DNA from: Deltaproteobacteria bacterium
GTDB lineage: Bacteria > Myxococcota_A > UBA796 > CAJQPC01
NCBI GenBank assembly: GCA_016717595.1
Contig: JADKFE010000007.1
Coordinates: 102,452-166,451 of the forward strand
Length of the DNA stretch: 64,000 nucleotides
Direction of reading: 5' to 3'
A model generated the notes under the pieces. That model saw only the letters and a list, made by a program, of their open reading frames with translations. It had not been told where the DNA came from and ran no database searches. Shown here piece after piece: positions 17,687-26,588 of the stretch. The position numbers and the translations under genes were made by a program. How positions within the stretch are numbered: position 1 is the stretch's first letter; the number at the start of each line of letters is the position of its first letter.

Positions 17687-20464
17687 TCAGAACTCTCCAC
17701 GGAGGCCAACCTGGAGGCGGCGAGGGGTGGCGAAGGACAGAGGCTGGCCGAAGACCGGCGCGCCGCTGCTGTCGGTGTAGACGCCCTCCCCGTCGCTGTC
17801 GCCGTAGGTGGTGTTGACGCTCGTGACGGAGCGGTCGTTAAAGACGTTGGTGATGTCGGCGGTGAGCGCCCAGGTGGTCGGGCCCGCGCCGAAGGTGAGG
17901 CCGCCGCGCACGTCGGTGATCGAGAGGCCCGGGGTGCGGTAGACGCCGTCGTTGTTGGAGTTGACGTTGCTCCAGCCCTGATCGTAGTTGTTCCAGTAGG
18001 TCGGCTGGTAGGGGAAGCCCGAGAACATGCGGAAGTTGACGCCGTAGAGGTAGCCGACGCGCACACTGCCGATGGTCCACGCGGCGTTGTCGCGTTTGGT
18101 GCCCGAGAACTTCGCGGCGTGGGTGCGATCGTAGCTGAGGTAACCGTCGGCGTACTGCTGCTGCTGGGGGTTGTCCCAGCTCACCGTGGCGCCCTGATCC
18201 GAGGCGTTGCCTTTGGCCTGGGACCAGACGTAGCTGCCCACAAACCACCACTTCTCGACGTTCGCGTTGACCGTGAACTCCAAGGAGTTGTAGAGGGTGT
18301 ACAGCTCTCGCGGCGTGCGCAGGCGGTAGATGCTCGTGTTCACGCCGTTGCGGAAGCCGATGACGTCGGTGCCGTCGGCGTTCCAGATGAGGTTGACCTC
18401 GTCGTCCTCCCAGAAGTTGCGGGCGTGCTCACGGACGTAGGTGACGTCCACCGACGCCGCGTCGCCGAGCGCCCGGGTGATGCCCAGGTTCCACTCGTCC
18501 GAGGTGGGGAAGGTGAGGTTCTCGCTGATGAGGAAGGTCGAGGAGTAGGTCTGGGAGGGCTCCGCCGCCCAGTCCCCGGCCTTGTCATCCCAGCCATATT
18601 GGCCGTAGCCTGTGGAGCGGTTGAGCGCGTAGCCGACGACGGCCAAGAAGCCCGGGTCTACGAAGCGGCCGTAGTAGCCGTGAATCGAGGTGGTCTGGTC
18701 GCCGAAGACGTCAAACGCCGCGCCGAAGCGAGGCTGGAAGGCCACACCGGCGATGATCTTGTCGCCGACGTCGTTCTTGAGCGTCGGCGCGTCTAGCCGA
18801 AGGCCAGGGCGCAGGGTGAGTCGGTCGATGGGCTGCCACACATCCTGCACATACGCCGAGAGGATGGTGCCGCCAATGGTGGCCTCCTGGTCGCTGTCGT
18901 AGCGGTAGGAGAGCGTGGGGGTGTAGCCCGAGAGGTCCGCAGGGTCGCCGTTGTGACTGTAGTAGTTGATGCCGTCCTGAATGCCCGGGTAACGGTCGTA
19001 GCCCGTGAGCTGCTCGACCTGCAGGCCGACCTTGATGCGGTGCTGGCCGATGAACTCGGGGAAGAACGAGAGCGCGGTGTTGGCGCTCATGCGCTCGCGG
19101 TTCGAGAGGTAAGCGTAGGGCGTCTCTCCGTACGCGAAGCCGTCGGCGTCATAGGCGAAATAACCCTCGCCGAAGTCGTCCATACAGACGCCGTTGTCCC
19201 AGCTCTTGCAGTCCTCCCACAAGATGCTCGTGACGTTGACGTAGTTGGTCTGGAAGTAGAGCTGCGACTCGATGTTCATCAAGTTCGACGGCGTCCAGAC
19301 GTGCCGGGCCGAGGCGATCCAGCCGCCTTGGCGCTGCACCTGCTCCCCCGACGGCAAGACGTAGGGGCTCTGTTCGGTGTTCTTGATCGTGGTCGGGTCG
19401 CCTTGGGCGTGGACCGAGATCAGGTGGTTCGCCGTGGGCTGGTAGGTCAGCTTGCCGGTGAGGTAGTACGAGCGCCAGTCGCGCGGCGCGACCTCGGACA
19501 TCTCGTCGCCGGTGAGCGGGTCGGGGCCGGTGGGCCGGCCCACGACGGCGTTGTCAAAAAACACCGTGTCACGGTAGATGTCGGCCTGGCCCGAGACGAA
19601 GTACCAGAGCTTGTCTTGGATGATCGGGCCGCCGACGTTCAGGGCGTACTGCTGGCTAGAGTAGTTCGACGGGATGGTCGGGTCGTCGCCGCGGCTCTCG
19701 TCGGGCTTGTACAGCTCGAAGTTCTCATCGGAGTAGAAGACGCTGCCGAGCACCTCCACCTCGTTGCCGCCGGACTTCGTGATGATGTTCACCGCGCCGC
19801 CCAGCGAGCGACCGTACTCCGCGTCCATGCCGCCGGTGATGACCTGCAGCTCTTGGATGGCGTCGTAGTTCATGTTCATCGAGAACGTGTTCGTCACCGG
19901 GTCGGTGATGTTCACGCCGTCGAGGTAGAACTGGTTGGCGCTGTCCATGCCGCCGCGCATGTTCGCGTTGCCCGAGCCCACGACGCCGGGCGTGACGGCG
20001 ACGACGGACTGGTAGTCGCGGCCCGCCGTGGGCAGGTCGCGAAGCTGGGCCGCGGTGAGGTTCACGCCGCCGCGCACCTTCTCGACGTCGACGACGGGCG
20101 GGGTGTCGGTGATGACGATGACCTCACCGCCCTCCGCGATGGACAGGGTCACGGTGAGCGTGGTCGTGCCGCCGGGGCTCACCCGCAGGTCCTCGGTGGC
20201 CCAGGTGTTGAACCCGGGCTTCACGGCCTCGACGCGGTACATGCCCGTGGGGAGCTGGGTGAGCAGAAACTCGCCCTCGTCGTTCGTCTCGGCCTGCCGG
20301 GGGCCGATCATCGTGGGGGACGTGACGGTGAGCAGGGTGCCTGGCACCGCGGTGCCGTCGGTGTCGAGCACCCGGCCACGGATCTGACCGGCGAGGTCAG
20401 CGGCCTGGGCTTCGCTCAACAGCGCGAAGGTGGTGAACAGGACTGCGAGGGTGCGGGAGACCAT
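17687..20464 (-). CDS. TonB-dependent receptor with carboxypeptidase-regulatory domain (Oar-like)
   Basis: ATG at 20464 with GGAG nine bases upstream; 925 residues. Signal peptide 1-21 (ends EAQA). Residues ~26-108 are a CarboxypepD_reg-like beta-sandwich (GQIRGRVLDTDGTAVPG...GEFLLTQLPTGMYRVEA). The plug is ~113-232 (VEKVRGGVNLTAAQLRDLPTAGRDY, NQFYLDGVNITDP, EYGRSLGGAVNIITKSGGN). The remainder is a beta-barrel rich in alternating aromatic strands, and the last residue is Phe, as outer-membrane barrels require. It imports a ligand across the outer membrane using TonB; in myxobacteria the Oar subgroup is also tied to protein uptake and development. Followed directly by a lipoprotein gene. Confidence 0.92.
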   Translation of the reverse strand: MVSRTLAVLFTTFALLSEAQAADLAGQIRGRVLDTDGTAVPGTLLTVTSPTMIGPRQAETNDEGEFLLTQLPTGMYRVEAVKPGFNTWATEDLRVSPGGTTTLTVTLSIAEGGEVIVITDTPPVVDVEKVRGGVNLTAAQLRDLPTAGRDYQSVVAVTPGVVGSGNANMRGGMDSANQFYLDGVNITDPVTNTFSMNMNYDAIQELQVITGGMDAEYGRSLGGAVNIITKSGGNEVEVLGSVFYSDENFELYKPDESRGDDPTIPSNYSSQQYALNVGGPIIQDKLWYFVSGQADIYRDTVFFDNAVVGRPTGPDPLTGDEMSEVAPRDWRSYYLTGKLTYQPTANHLISVHAQGDPTTIKNTEQSPYVLPSGEQVQRQGGWIASARHVWTPSNLMNIESQLYFQTNYVNVTSILWEDCKSWDNGVCMDDFGEGYFAYDADGFAYGETPYAYLSNRERMSANTALSFFPEFIGQHRIKVGLQVEQLTGYDRYPGIQDGINYYSHNGDPADLSGYTPTLSYRYDSDQEATIGGTILSAYVQDVWQPIDRLTLRPGLRLDAPTLKNDVGDKIIAGVAFQPRFGAAFDVFGDQTTSIHGYYGRFVDPGFLAVVGYALNRSTGYGQYGWDDKAGDWAAEPSQTYSSTFLISENLTFPTSDEWNLGITRALGDAASVDVTYVREHARNFWEDDEVNLIWNADGTDVIGFRNGVNTSIYRLRTPRELYTLYNSLEFTVNANVEKWWFVGSYVWSQAKGNASDQGATVSWDNPQQQQYADGYLSYDRTHAAKFSGTKRDNAAWTIGSVRVGYLYGVNFRMFSGFPYQPTYWNNYDQGWSNVNSNNDGVYRTPGLSITDVRGGLTFGAGPTTWALTADITNVFNDRSVTSVNTTYGDSDGEGVYTDSSGAPVFGQPLSFATPRRLQVGLRGEF

Positions 20465-20894
20465 CCAGGTGTGCTCCGGTGTGGGGTCGAATGAGAGGGG
20501 GGATCCGATCAAGGGTGACTCAGTTGTGTCACTTTCGCAACAGGCGCAAACGGCAACAGGGCAACATTCGCCGAGGCTTGCGCGTATTGACGGGGTTTTA
20601 GGGGGGAGACCAAGTCGAAGGAGTTGGCGGGCGCGGTGTCTGAGGAGCAGGCTTGGGCGCTCGCGCCGCCGCGCGTCGACGGCGATCTTGGGTGTGGGGC
20701 CAAGATCTGTCCCAGGGGCCCAGTTGGCGCGTCGGGGGCGGACCGCGGGAGGCTGGGCGCCAAGATGAGCGGGCTTGCACCAAAACGGCGCAGGGGGTCG
20801 CGCCAGCTTGGAGCGCTGCTTGACGTGGGGGCGTCGGCGCGGCGCGGCACGAGCTTTGCACCACCGCGGCACGAACCAAGAAGGAGCACCCCCG
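20465..20894. other. 430-base divergent intergenic region
   Basis: No supported gene. It lies between the TonB receptor (minus) and the SPFH-like gene (plus). Near the receptor end is GTGAC at 20515-20519 and GTCAC at 20528-20532, inverted, with TGTTGC-type short repeats just beyond (minus strand, ~20533-20570). These are possible operator half-sites, weakly supported. AAGGAG at 20881-20886 is the ribosome-binding site of the downstream gene. Confidence 0.5.
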
Positions 20895-22040
20895 ATGCCC
20901 ACCGCCGTCCCGACCTGGGGTTTTGTCACCGCCGCGCCCCATGAGCACCTCATCCACGTCCGCGATGGCCGCGTGCTCAACGCCGCCCAAGGCGGGAGCT
21001 GCTTCAAGCGCCCCACCGACACCGTGGCCCTGGTCGACACCTCGGTGCATCGGGTGCAGTTCACCGCGGATCAGGTCACCCAAGAGCGGGCCGGGGTGGC
21101 GGTGACGGGCCTCGCGGTGTTCCGCATCGTGCGGCCGCTCCTCGCGTGGCGGATGCTCAACCTAGAGAGCTTCAAAGAGGTCGAGGCCCTGCTGCGGGAG
21201 ATGTTTGTCGGCGCCACCCGCCGCCTCGTCGCGAACCTCACCCTGGAGGCGTGCCTCACCCAGCGCAAAGAGTCCCTCGCCGTGGAGCTGATGGCCGAGG
21301 TGGCCCCGGTGGTCTCGGGCAAGGGCCAGGCCCAAGACGACACCGACCGGGGCTGGGGCATCGCCATCGACACCATCGAGATCCAAGACGTGCGGGTGCT
21401 CTCCAAAGAGGTGTTTGAGCGCCTTCAGGCCCCGTTTCGGGAGCAGCTCTCGCTCTCGGCGCTCCAAGCCCGGGCGGAGGTGATGGCCGCTGAGGCCCAG
21501 GTGAGCGTGGAGCAGGCCCGGCGCAAAGAGGACGCCCGGCGGGAGATGATGGCCTTGGAGGAGGAGCGCCTCGCGGCGGAGCGAGAGCGCGCCCGGCAGA
21601 CCTTGGAGCACGAGGCCCAGCTCGCCCGGGCGAGCCTCGCCGCCCAGGTCGAGCGCGAAGACCTCGAAGGGGAGGCCCGCCGCGCCCGGCTGGCCTTGGA
21701 GGATTCGGCCCGGCTGGAGCGTGAGGAGCGCGTGGCCGAGAGCCAGGCGCGTCAGGCGGAGCTTCACGCCCAGGCCGAGCGGGTGACGAGAGAGACGGCG
21801 GCAGCTTTGGTGCGCCTGGAGCGTGAGGCCGAGGGCACGATCACCGAGGGTCGCCTGCGAGAGCTGGCGTTGACGACGACCTTGCCCGAGGTCGCCCGGG
21901 CCTGGCGCGGCAGCTTCGACAAGGTGGTGCTCACCGGCGGCGCCGCTGAAGGGGGCTCGTTTCTGGCCCAAGGGCTCACCCAGGCCCTCGCGAGCTTAGA
22001 GACGATGGGCTTCTCCTGGCCGCGCAAGGAGCTGGGTTAA
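20895..22040 (+). CDS. SPFH/band-7 (flotillin-like) family protein
   Basis: ATG at 20895, AAGGAG eight bases before it; 381 residues. The first ~190 residues resemble an SPFH domain (GRVLNAAQGGSCFKRPTDTVALVDTSVHRVQFTADQVTQERAGVAVTG-type strand pattern split over residues 20-70, then helices and WGIAIDTIEIQDVRVLS). Residues ~200-345 are a long charged Ala/Glu/Arg coiled coil (many EER/ARR heptads), as in flotillins. There is no transmembrane helix, unlike most flotillins, so membrane attachment would need a hydrophobic edge or a partner. Probably a scaffold; exact role unknown. CutA follows 38 bases later. Confidence 0.72.
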   Translation: MPTAVPTWGFVTAAPHEHLIHVRDGRVLNAAQGGSCFKRPTDTVALVDTSVHRVQFTADQVTQERAGVAVTGLAVFRIVRPLLAWRMLNLESFKEVEALLREMFVGATRRLVANLTLEACLTQRKESLAVELMAEVAPVVSGKGQAQDDTDRGWGIAIDTIEIQDVRVLSKEVFERLQAPFREQLSLSALQARAEVMAAEAQVSVEQARRKEDARREMMALEEERLAAERERARQTLEHEAQLARASLAAQVEREDLEGEARRARLALEDSARLEREERVAESQARQAELHAQAERVTRETAAALVRLEREAEGTITEGRLRELALTTTLPEVARAWRGSFDKVVLTGGAAEGGSFLAQGLTQALASLETMGFSWPRKELG

Positions 22041-22078
22041 GCTGAGGCGTCGCGTTTACCCGCACCGCCGGAGGCCCC

Positions 22079-22396
22079 TTGGCGCAGCCGATCCTCGTCA
22101 CCGTCACCGCCCCGCATGAAGACGTCGCCGTGTCTCTGGCCCAGGCCGCCGTGGAGCAGCGCCTCGCCGCCGGGGGCAACATCGTGCGGGGCCTGCGCTC
22201 GATCTACCGCTGGAAGGACAAGCTCTTTGATGAGGCCGAGGTGATGATCCTCTTCCAGACGACGGATGAGCGTTTTGAGGCCCTGCGCGCCCTGTTGGTG
22301 AGCCTGCACCCCTATGAGTGCCCAGAGATCATCGCCACGCCGATCACCCAGGGCCACTCGCCCTACCTCGCCTGGATCTTTGAGAACACGGGCTGA
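22079..22396 (+). CDS. cutA: Divalent cation tolerance protein CutA
   Basis: TTG at 22079 with GGAGG at 22070-22074. 105 residues, the usual CutA length. Family landmarks: VTAPHEDVAVSLAQAAVEQRLAAGGNIV, SIYRWKDKLFDEAEVMILFQT, then HPYECPEIIATPI and the C-terminal YLAWI. CutA forms a ferredoxin-like trimer and is linked to copper tolerance in enterobacteria, although its general role is unsettled. The final codons form one arm of a hairpin shared with the convergent gene. Confidence 0.95.
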   Translation: MAQPILVTVTAPHEDVAVSLAQAAVEQRLAAGGNIVRGLRSIYRWKDKLFDEAEVMILFQTTDERFEALRALLVSLHPYECPEIIATPITQGHSPYLAWIFENTG

Positions 22397-22420
22397 GCGA
22401 TGGAGCGGCGCGGCTCAGCC
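22391..22420. terminator. Hairpin spanning two convergent stop codons
   Basis: Arms GGCTGAGC and GCTCAGCC around 14 bases. It contains the cutA TGA and the stop of the convergent methyltransferase. No T-tract. Confidence 0.4.
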
Positions 22421-23191
22421 GACCTCGCCGAGCAAGGTCTGGAGCCGACGCCGGGCGTCTTGGGCGCGGCCGGTCTCGCCGATGTGCCGCGCTCGCCACA
22501 GCCGCCCGAAGGGGCTCAGGGCCGGGGCCCACAGCTCGCTCGTCTCCACGGCGTAGCCCGCGGCCTCCAGGCGTAGGGTGCGCTCGGCGTCGACAACCGC
22601 CAACGAGAGCCGACCCCGCACGAGGCCCTGGCGCGGGAAACCCAGCCGCTCGGCCAGCTCTAACGCCCGGGCCTGGGCCGGAGGAGGGGACCAGCGACCC
22701 TCGTGGGCCTGGGCGCCGCCATAACAGCAGGGCAGAAGCAGGATCCACCGCGCCTGGGCCGCGGCGGCGTGGTGGATGATGGCGTCGGTGGCGCCGCCGC
22801 AGGCGTGAAGGCCCACGACGATGTCCGGGCGTTGGGTCCACACCCCAGGCTCGTTCACGTCCGCGCAGACAAACCGCGCGGCGAGGCCCAGGCGCGCGGC
22901 GCCCTCAGCCCCGGCGTTCGCCCGTTTGGGCTCCCGCTCCACACACAGCGCCTCCCAGCGGCGTCGGCCCTGGAAGACGTGGGCCAAGGCCGTGAGCGCC
23001 ACCTGCCCCCGACCGGCGGCGGCGTCGATCAAGAGCCCCGGCTCGGGGCGGGCGTCCCCGGCGCAGGCGGCGACCACCGGCAACAAGGCGGCGAGCTGCG
23101 CGGCCTTCCGCTCGTCGTCAGCGCGCAGCCGGGCGGCGGGATCAACGACGTAGAGGGCGTGCAGGGTGTGTCGGAGGGCCTCTGGCGTCAT
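22415..23191 (-). CDS. SAM-dependent methyltransferase (Methyltransf_32-like)
   Basis: ATG at 23191; 258 residues. Rossmann SAM-binding site LLIDAAAGRGQVAL (residues ~53-66) with the acidic loop VEREPKRA, then DIVVGLHACGGATDAIIHHA. The 'LHACGGATD' block is characteristic of the Methyltransf_32 group (METTL25-related and bacterial relatives). LLLPCCYGG follows. Substrate unknown, RNA or protein. Its ATG overlaps the stop of the PiT-type permease gene by four bases (ATGA), so the two are read as one message from 24336. Confidence 0.75.
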   Translation of the reverse strand: MTPEALRHTLHALYVVDPAARLRADDERKAAQLAALLPVVAACAGDARPEPGLLIDAAAGRGQVALTALAHVFQGRRRWEALCVEREPKRANAGAEGAARLGLAARFVCADVNEPGVWTQRPDIVVGLHACGGATDAIIHHAAAAQARWILLLPCCYGGAQAHEGRWSPPPAQARALELAERLGFPRQGLVRGRLSLAVVDAERTLRLEAAGYAVETSELWAPALSPFGRLWRARHIGETGRAQDARRRLQTLLGEVG

Positions 23192-24336
23192 CCGCCGAAG
23201 ACGCTCTTCCGCAAGGCCTCGTTCACGGCCAGGGCGATGACGATGGACACGGCGAGGCCGATGAGCGCCAAGGTGAGATCTTTCGCCAGGAGCCCGGCGG
23301 CTTGGCGGACGTTGTAGTCGCCCACGCGGCGCAGGGCCATCGCCAGCTCACGGCCGCCCAGAAGCCCGATGAACACCCAGGTGGTGCTCATCGGCACGTT
23401 GGAGAGCTCCTTAAAGACGTAGAGGATGATCGCGTACACGAAGTCGATCACCGTGGCGGGGCGCACGTCCACCACCGCCGACTTCTCGTTGACCACCTGC
23501 TGAATCTTCTCGCCGCCTTGCCAGAACAGAAGGCCGAGGCCGAAGAACGGCAGGAGCAAGACCGGGATCAGCTCCGTCGCCGTGATCTGCCGGGGCAGGT
23601 ACACCGCGACGTTCGCCGCGTCTTGCTGAATCCACACGCTCCACAAGAGGCCCGAGGAGACCCACTGCCCAACACGCCAGCCGGGGTGGGCCTCGCCCTG
23701 GAACCAGCGCTGGAACGCGTGGCTGAGGAGCATCCACAGCACAAACGCCGTGACGAAGGCCACGCCGTAGCCGCTCACGCTCTTGACGAGCATGTCCCAG
23801 ATGCCCGTGGCGCTGGTAGAGAAGCCGCTCAAGAGCAAGAACGTCGTGCTCACCGGCATCTTGAGCCGGGTGAGGATCAAGAGCACCGCCGGGGCGGCGA
23901 TCTGCAGGTAAGAGAAGCTCGTGGGCGCGGTCTCAAAACCTTTGGCCGTGAGCCGCTCAAAGGAGATGTCGCCGTTGTAGTTGAACCAAGACCAGGCGAC
24001 CGTCACCACCCAGATGCCCGCGATGAACAGCCACAGCTTCGCCCAGTGCGTCGTGCTGTTCGAGGCGATGAAGGTGCCGATGGTCTGGATGCTGTCGTTG
24101 CCCACGGCGGAGTACGTCGCCAAGGCGAAGCCCAGCCAGCGGGCGGCCTCGGGGTAGGGCAGCACCACGGCGGAGGCGACGAGGGCCAAGCCGACCACGG
24201 CCAAGAAGGCGCGATCCTTGAGGAACAGCTCCAAGAACAGGTCTTGGAGCATCCCCAAAGAGAAGGTGCTCTCGGGGCTACGGGACGCGACCTCGGCGTT
24301 GGCCGTCAAGGGGGCTCCTGGCTCGTGGACCTCCAC
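23188..24336 (-). CDS. PiT-family (PHO4) inorganic phosphate permease-like protein
   Basis: 382 residues with about nine transmembrane helices. The two duplicated family signatures are visible: VGNDSIQTIGTFIASN in the N-half with MPVSTTF after it, and VPMSTTWVFIGLLGG in the C-half. These correspond to the GANDxxN / P-(V/M)-S-(T/S)-T blocks of PiT transporters, which bring in phosphate with H+ or Na+. The GAND motif is changed to VGND, so the ion could be something else. The start at 24336 is an ATG. A 10-bp-stem palindrome lies 32 bases upstream. Confidence 0.78.
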   Translation of the reverse strand: MEVHEPGAPLTANAEVASRSPESTFSLGMLQDLFLELFLKDRAFLAVVGLALVASAVVLPYPEAARWLGFALATYSAVGNDSIQTIGTFIASNSTTHWAKLWLFIAGIWVVTVAWSWFNYNGDISFERLTAKGFETAPTSFSYLQIAAPAVLLILTRLKMPVSTTFLLLSGFSTSATGIWDMLVKSVSGYGVAFVTAFVLWMLLSHAFQRWFQGEAHPGWRVGQWVSSGLLWSVWIQQDAANVAVYLPRQITATELIPVLLLPFFGLGLLFWQGGEKIQQVVNEKSAVVDVRPATVIDFVYAIILYVFKELSNVPMSTTWVFIGLLGGRELAMALRRVGDYNVRQAAGLLAKDLTLALIGLAVSIVIALAVNEALRKSVFGG

Positions 24337-24367
24337 GATATGCGCCCAGAGGCCCTCTCCTCAAGCG

Positions 24368-24395
24368 TCGACGCAGAACATTCGCTCTGCGTCGA
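24368..24395. promoter_or_regulatory. Perfect 10-bp inverted repeat between the permease and aldo/keto reductase genes
   Basis: Arms TCGACGCAGA and TCTGCGTCGA around 8 bases. It is downstream of the aldo/keto reductase stop and upstream of the permease start on the same strand. A weaker GTGAC/GTCAC pair follows at ~24400-24417. Could be terminator, attenuator or operator; no T-tract. Confidence 0.45.
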
Positions 24396-24435
24396 ACGGG
24401 TGACATCCGCCGGTCACGATGGGCTGCGCCGTGGC

Positions 24436-25461
24436 CTACCAGGCGCCGGAGATGCGCTTGATGAAGTCGTAGGGGTAACCGAGCTCAAAGGCGCTGGCGT
24501 CGTCGAGGCGGCTGAGCTGGGCGGCGCTGAGCTTGAGCTCGGCGGCCTTGAGGTTGTCGTTGAGCTGCTCGACGCTGCGGGCGCCGAAGATCACCGAGGC
24601 CACGGCGGGCTTGTGCAGGAGCCAGGCCAAGGCCACCTGAGAGGGCGTGGCGTCGAGCTCGGCGGCGACGGCGATGAGCGCCTCGATGGTGCCCCAGCAG
24701 CGCGGGTTGTCGTAGCGGCTGAGCCACTCCTTCCAGCGCGTGAGGCGGCTGCCGTCGGGGGGCGCCTCGCCTTGGCGGTACTTGCCCGACAAGAAGCCGC
24801 CGGCGAGCGGCGACCAGGGGATGACGCCGAGGTTCCACTGCCGGGCCAGAGGCATGTGCTCACGCTCTAGGTCGCGCACGGCGAGGCTGTACTGCATCTG
24901 CAGGGCGACGAACCGCTCTAAGCCCAGGCTCTTGGAGCGCCACAACGAGTCCACGAGGCGATAGGCCGCGTAGTTGCTCGCGCCGAGGTAGAGCACCTTT
25001 CCTTGGCGCACGAGGTCGTCCAAGGCGCGCAGCGTCTCTTCTTCGGGGGTGTCGTTGTCTTGCATGTGGATCTGGTAGAGGTCGATGCGGTCGGTGCGCA
25101 GGCGGCGCAGGCTGTCTTCGCAGGCGCGCACGATGTGGCGGCGTGAGGCCCCGGCGCCCAGGGGCCCGGGCGAGGTGCGGAAGCGGAACTTCGTGGCCAG
25201 GACCAGCTCGTCCCGGCGGCCCGACTTGTCGAACCAGGCGCCGATCACCCGCTCGGAGAGGCCGTCCTGGCCGTAGATGTTCGCCGTGTCGAAGAAGTTG
25301 ATCCCCGCCTCCAGCGCGCGCTCGATGAGCTGGTGGGAGGTGTCCTCATCACAGCCGACCTTGTGCATCATCGACTTCTCGTCGGCCTCGCCGAAGGTCA
25401 TGGCGCCGAGGCAGAGGGTCGAGACCTTGAGGCCGGACTGGCCGAGGTTGCGGTACTCCAT
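24436..25461 (-). CDS. Aldo/keto reductase
   Basis: ATG at 25461; 341 residues. A (beta/alpha)8 NADPH-dependent oxidoreductase. The catalytic tetrad is visible: Asp and Tyr in FFDTANIYG, Lys in VLATKF, His in YQIHMQD. The NADPH-binding C-terminal part has VIPWSPLAGGFLSGKY and SVIFGARSVEQLNDNL. Closest in style to the general-stress / YghZ-YajO subgroup that reduces aldehydes. It has no obvious partner; the lipoprotein upstream (25509) is on the same strand, 47 bases away. Confidence 0.93.
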   Translation of the reverse strand: MEYRNLGQSGLKVSTLCLGAMTFGEADEKSMMHKVGCDEDTSHQLIERALEAGINFFDTANIYGQDGLSERVIGAWFDKSGRRDELVLATKFRFRTSPGPLGAGASRRHIVRACEDSLRRLRTDRIDLYQIHMQDNDTPEEETLRALDDLVRQGKVLYLGASNYAAYRLVDSLWRSKSLGLERFVALQMQYSLAVRDLEREHMPLARQWNLGVIPWSPLAGGFLSGKYRQGEAPPDGSRLTRWKEWLSRYDNPRCWGTIEALIAVAAELDATPSQVALAWLLHKPAVASVIFGARSVEQLNDNLKAAELKLSAAQLSRLDDASAFELGYPYDFIKRISGAW

Positions 25462-25508
25462 GAGGGGCTCCTGTGCTGTCGTGGTTCGGAGCCCTCCCCT
25501 AACCCGCG

Positions 25509-26528
25509 TCAGCGGTAGGCGACGTAGAGGACCGGGTCGCCGGTGATCACCGTAGGCTCGGAGAGCTCGCCGTCGCGCAGGCGCACCCCGGCCACGCCGC
25601 CGCCCTCGACGGCCACCCACAGCTCGGCGTCGCCGCCGGCCTCGCCGGTCTTGAAGGCGTGGCCGTAGCGCTCTTGCGCGGGGATCACGGTGAGCGTGAG
25701 GGCCTCGTCCACCCCGGCGCTGGGGTCGATGCGGCGCAGCTCTTGGGCGAGGCTGACCTCGTCCCACAGGCGCAGCACCTGGTCACCGCCGACCACACCC
25801 GACCAGGCGCCGACGCCCCAGTCATCGCTCTTGTAGGCCTCGGAGACTACGCCGCTCGTGGGGTCGAGCTCCTTGACGCCGCCGAAAGCCCCGTTGTCCC
25901 AGAAGCTCCAGGCGAGCACGATCCGCTCGTTCACGAACCGTAAGGGCCCGACGTCGTTGGTCTCGGCGAGGGTGGTGGGCGTGCTGTCGGCGTCGCAGGT
26001 CAGCACGTCCACATAGGCGGAGTGCTCACGATCCCCGGCGTTCCAGCTCGCGTAGAGCTTGCGGCCCGAGGCGCCGAGGTAGAGGTACTCGCCTTCGCCC
26101 CAGGTGGCGCTGGTCGGCGGCGGCCACTCGGCCTCTTCGTCCCCGGCGGGGTTCACCACGGCGAGGCCGTAGTTGGTGAGCACCACCCAGGCTTTTCCGC
26201 CGCACCACGTCGCCTCCAGGGCCTCGCGGGGGAGGTCTACGGTGGTGTGGCTGAGGTCTTCGCGGCCCACGAGGGTGACCTCGCGGCGGTTCTTGGAGAG
26301 CAGCACCACGCTCTCGCCGTCGCCGGGCCGGGCCATGGTGAGGTCGCCTTGGGCGTGCGCCAAGACCGGCGCCTCATCGCCAGGGTCGAAGGTGAAGACG
26401 TCTCCTTCAGTCGTCACCCACCACAGGGCCGCGGCGGGGCTCGACGGCGCGAGCAGGGGCGGCGGCGCGGTGTCGGTGACCTCATCTTTGCCGCAGGCGA
26501 CCAGAAACGAGAGCATCAGCGGGGACAT
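25509..26528 (-). CDS. Lipoprotein, probable beta-propeller-like
   Basis: ATG at 26528 with GGAG before it; TACCTT (a possible -10) about 30 bases upstream. Signal MSPLMLSFLVAC with lipobox LVAC, then DTAPPPLL spacer. 339 residues. The rest has repeated short strands ending in Asp/Gly turns (GDVFTFDPGDEAPVL, GLAVVNPAGDEE, GGVKELDPTSGVV, RRIDPSAGV), suggesting a propeller of about six blades. Function unknown; no catalytic residues recognised. Confidence 0.7.
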   Translation of the reverse strand: MSPLMLSFLVACGKDEVTDTAPPPLLAPSSPAAALWWVTTEGDVFTFDPGDEAPVLAHAQGDLTMARPGDGESVVLLSKNRREVTLVGREDLSHTTVDLPREALEATWCGGKAWVVLTNYGLAVVNPAGDEEAEWPPPTSATWGEGEYLYLGASGRKLYASWNAGDREHSAYVDVLTCDADSTPTTLAETNDVGPLRFVNERIVLAWSFWDNGAFGGVKELDPTSGVVSEAYKSDDWGVGAWSGVVGGDQVLRLWDEVSLAQELRRIDPSAGVDEALTLTVIPAQERYGHAFKTGEAGGDAELWVAVEGGGVAGVRLRDGELSEPTVITGDPVLYVAYR

Positions 26529-26588
26529 GGAGACTCCGGGGCTCCGCTCAAGGTAGCACCGCGGGCTCTTGGGTTTGTCGAGGGGGTG

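Noticed and set aside
16300..17817. 505-residue plus-strand frame opposite the PPC lipoprotein
   Set aside because: Valine/Glycine-rich antisense shadow with no signal peptide or motif. The minus-strand lipoprotein has a lipobox and domain-like sequence.
20509..20889. Small minus-strand frames in the 20.5-20.9 kb gap
   Set aside because: No ribosome-binding site, no similarity to a known fold, and Arg/Pro/Ser-rich translation typical of non-coding GC-rich DNA.
23302..24870. 522-residue plus-strand frame opposite the permease and aldo/keto reductase
   Set aside because: It spans two genes on the other strand that have strong family signatures.
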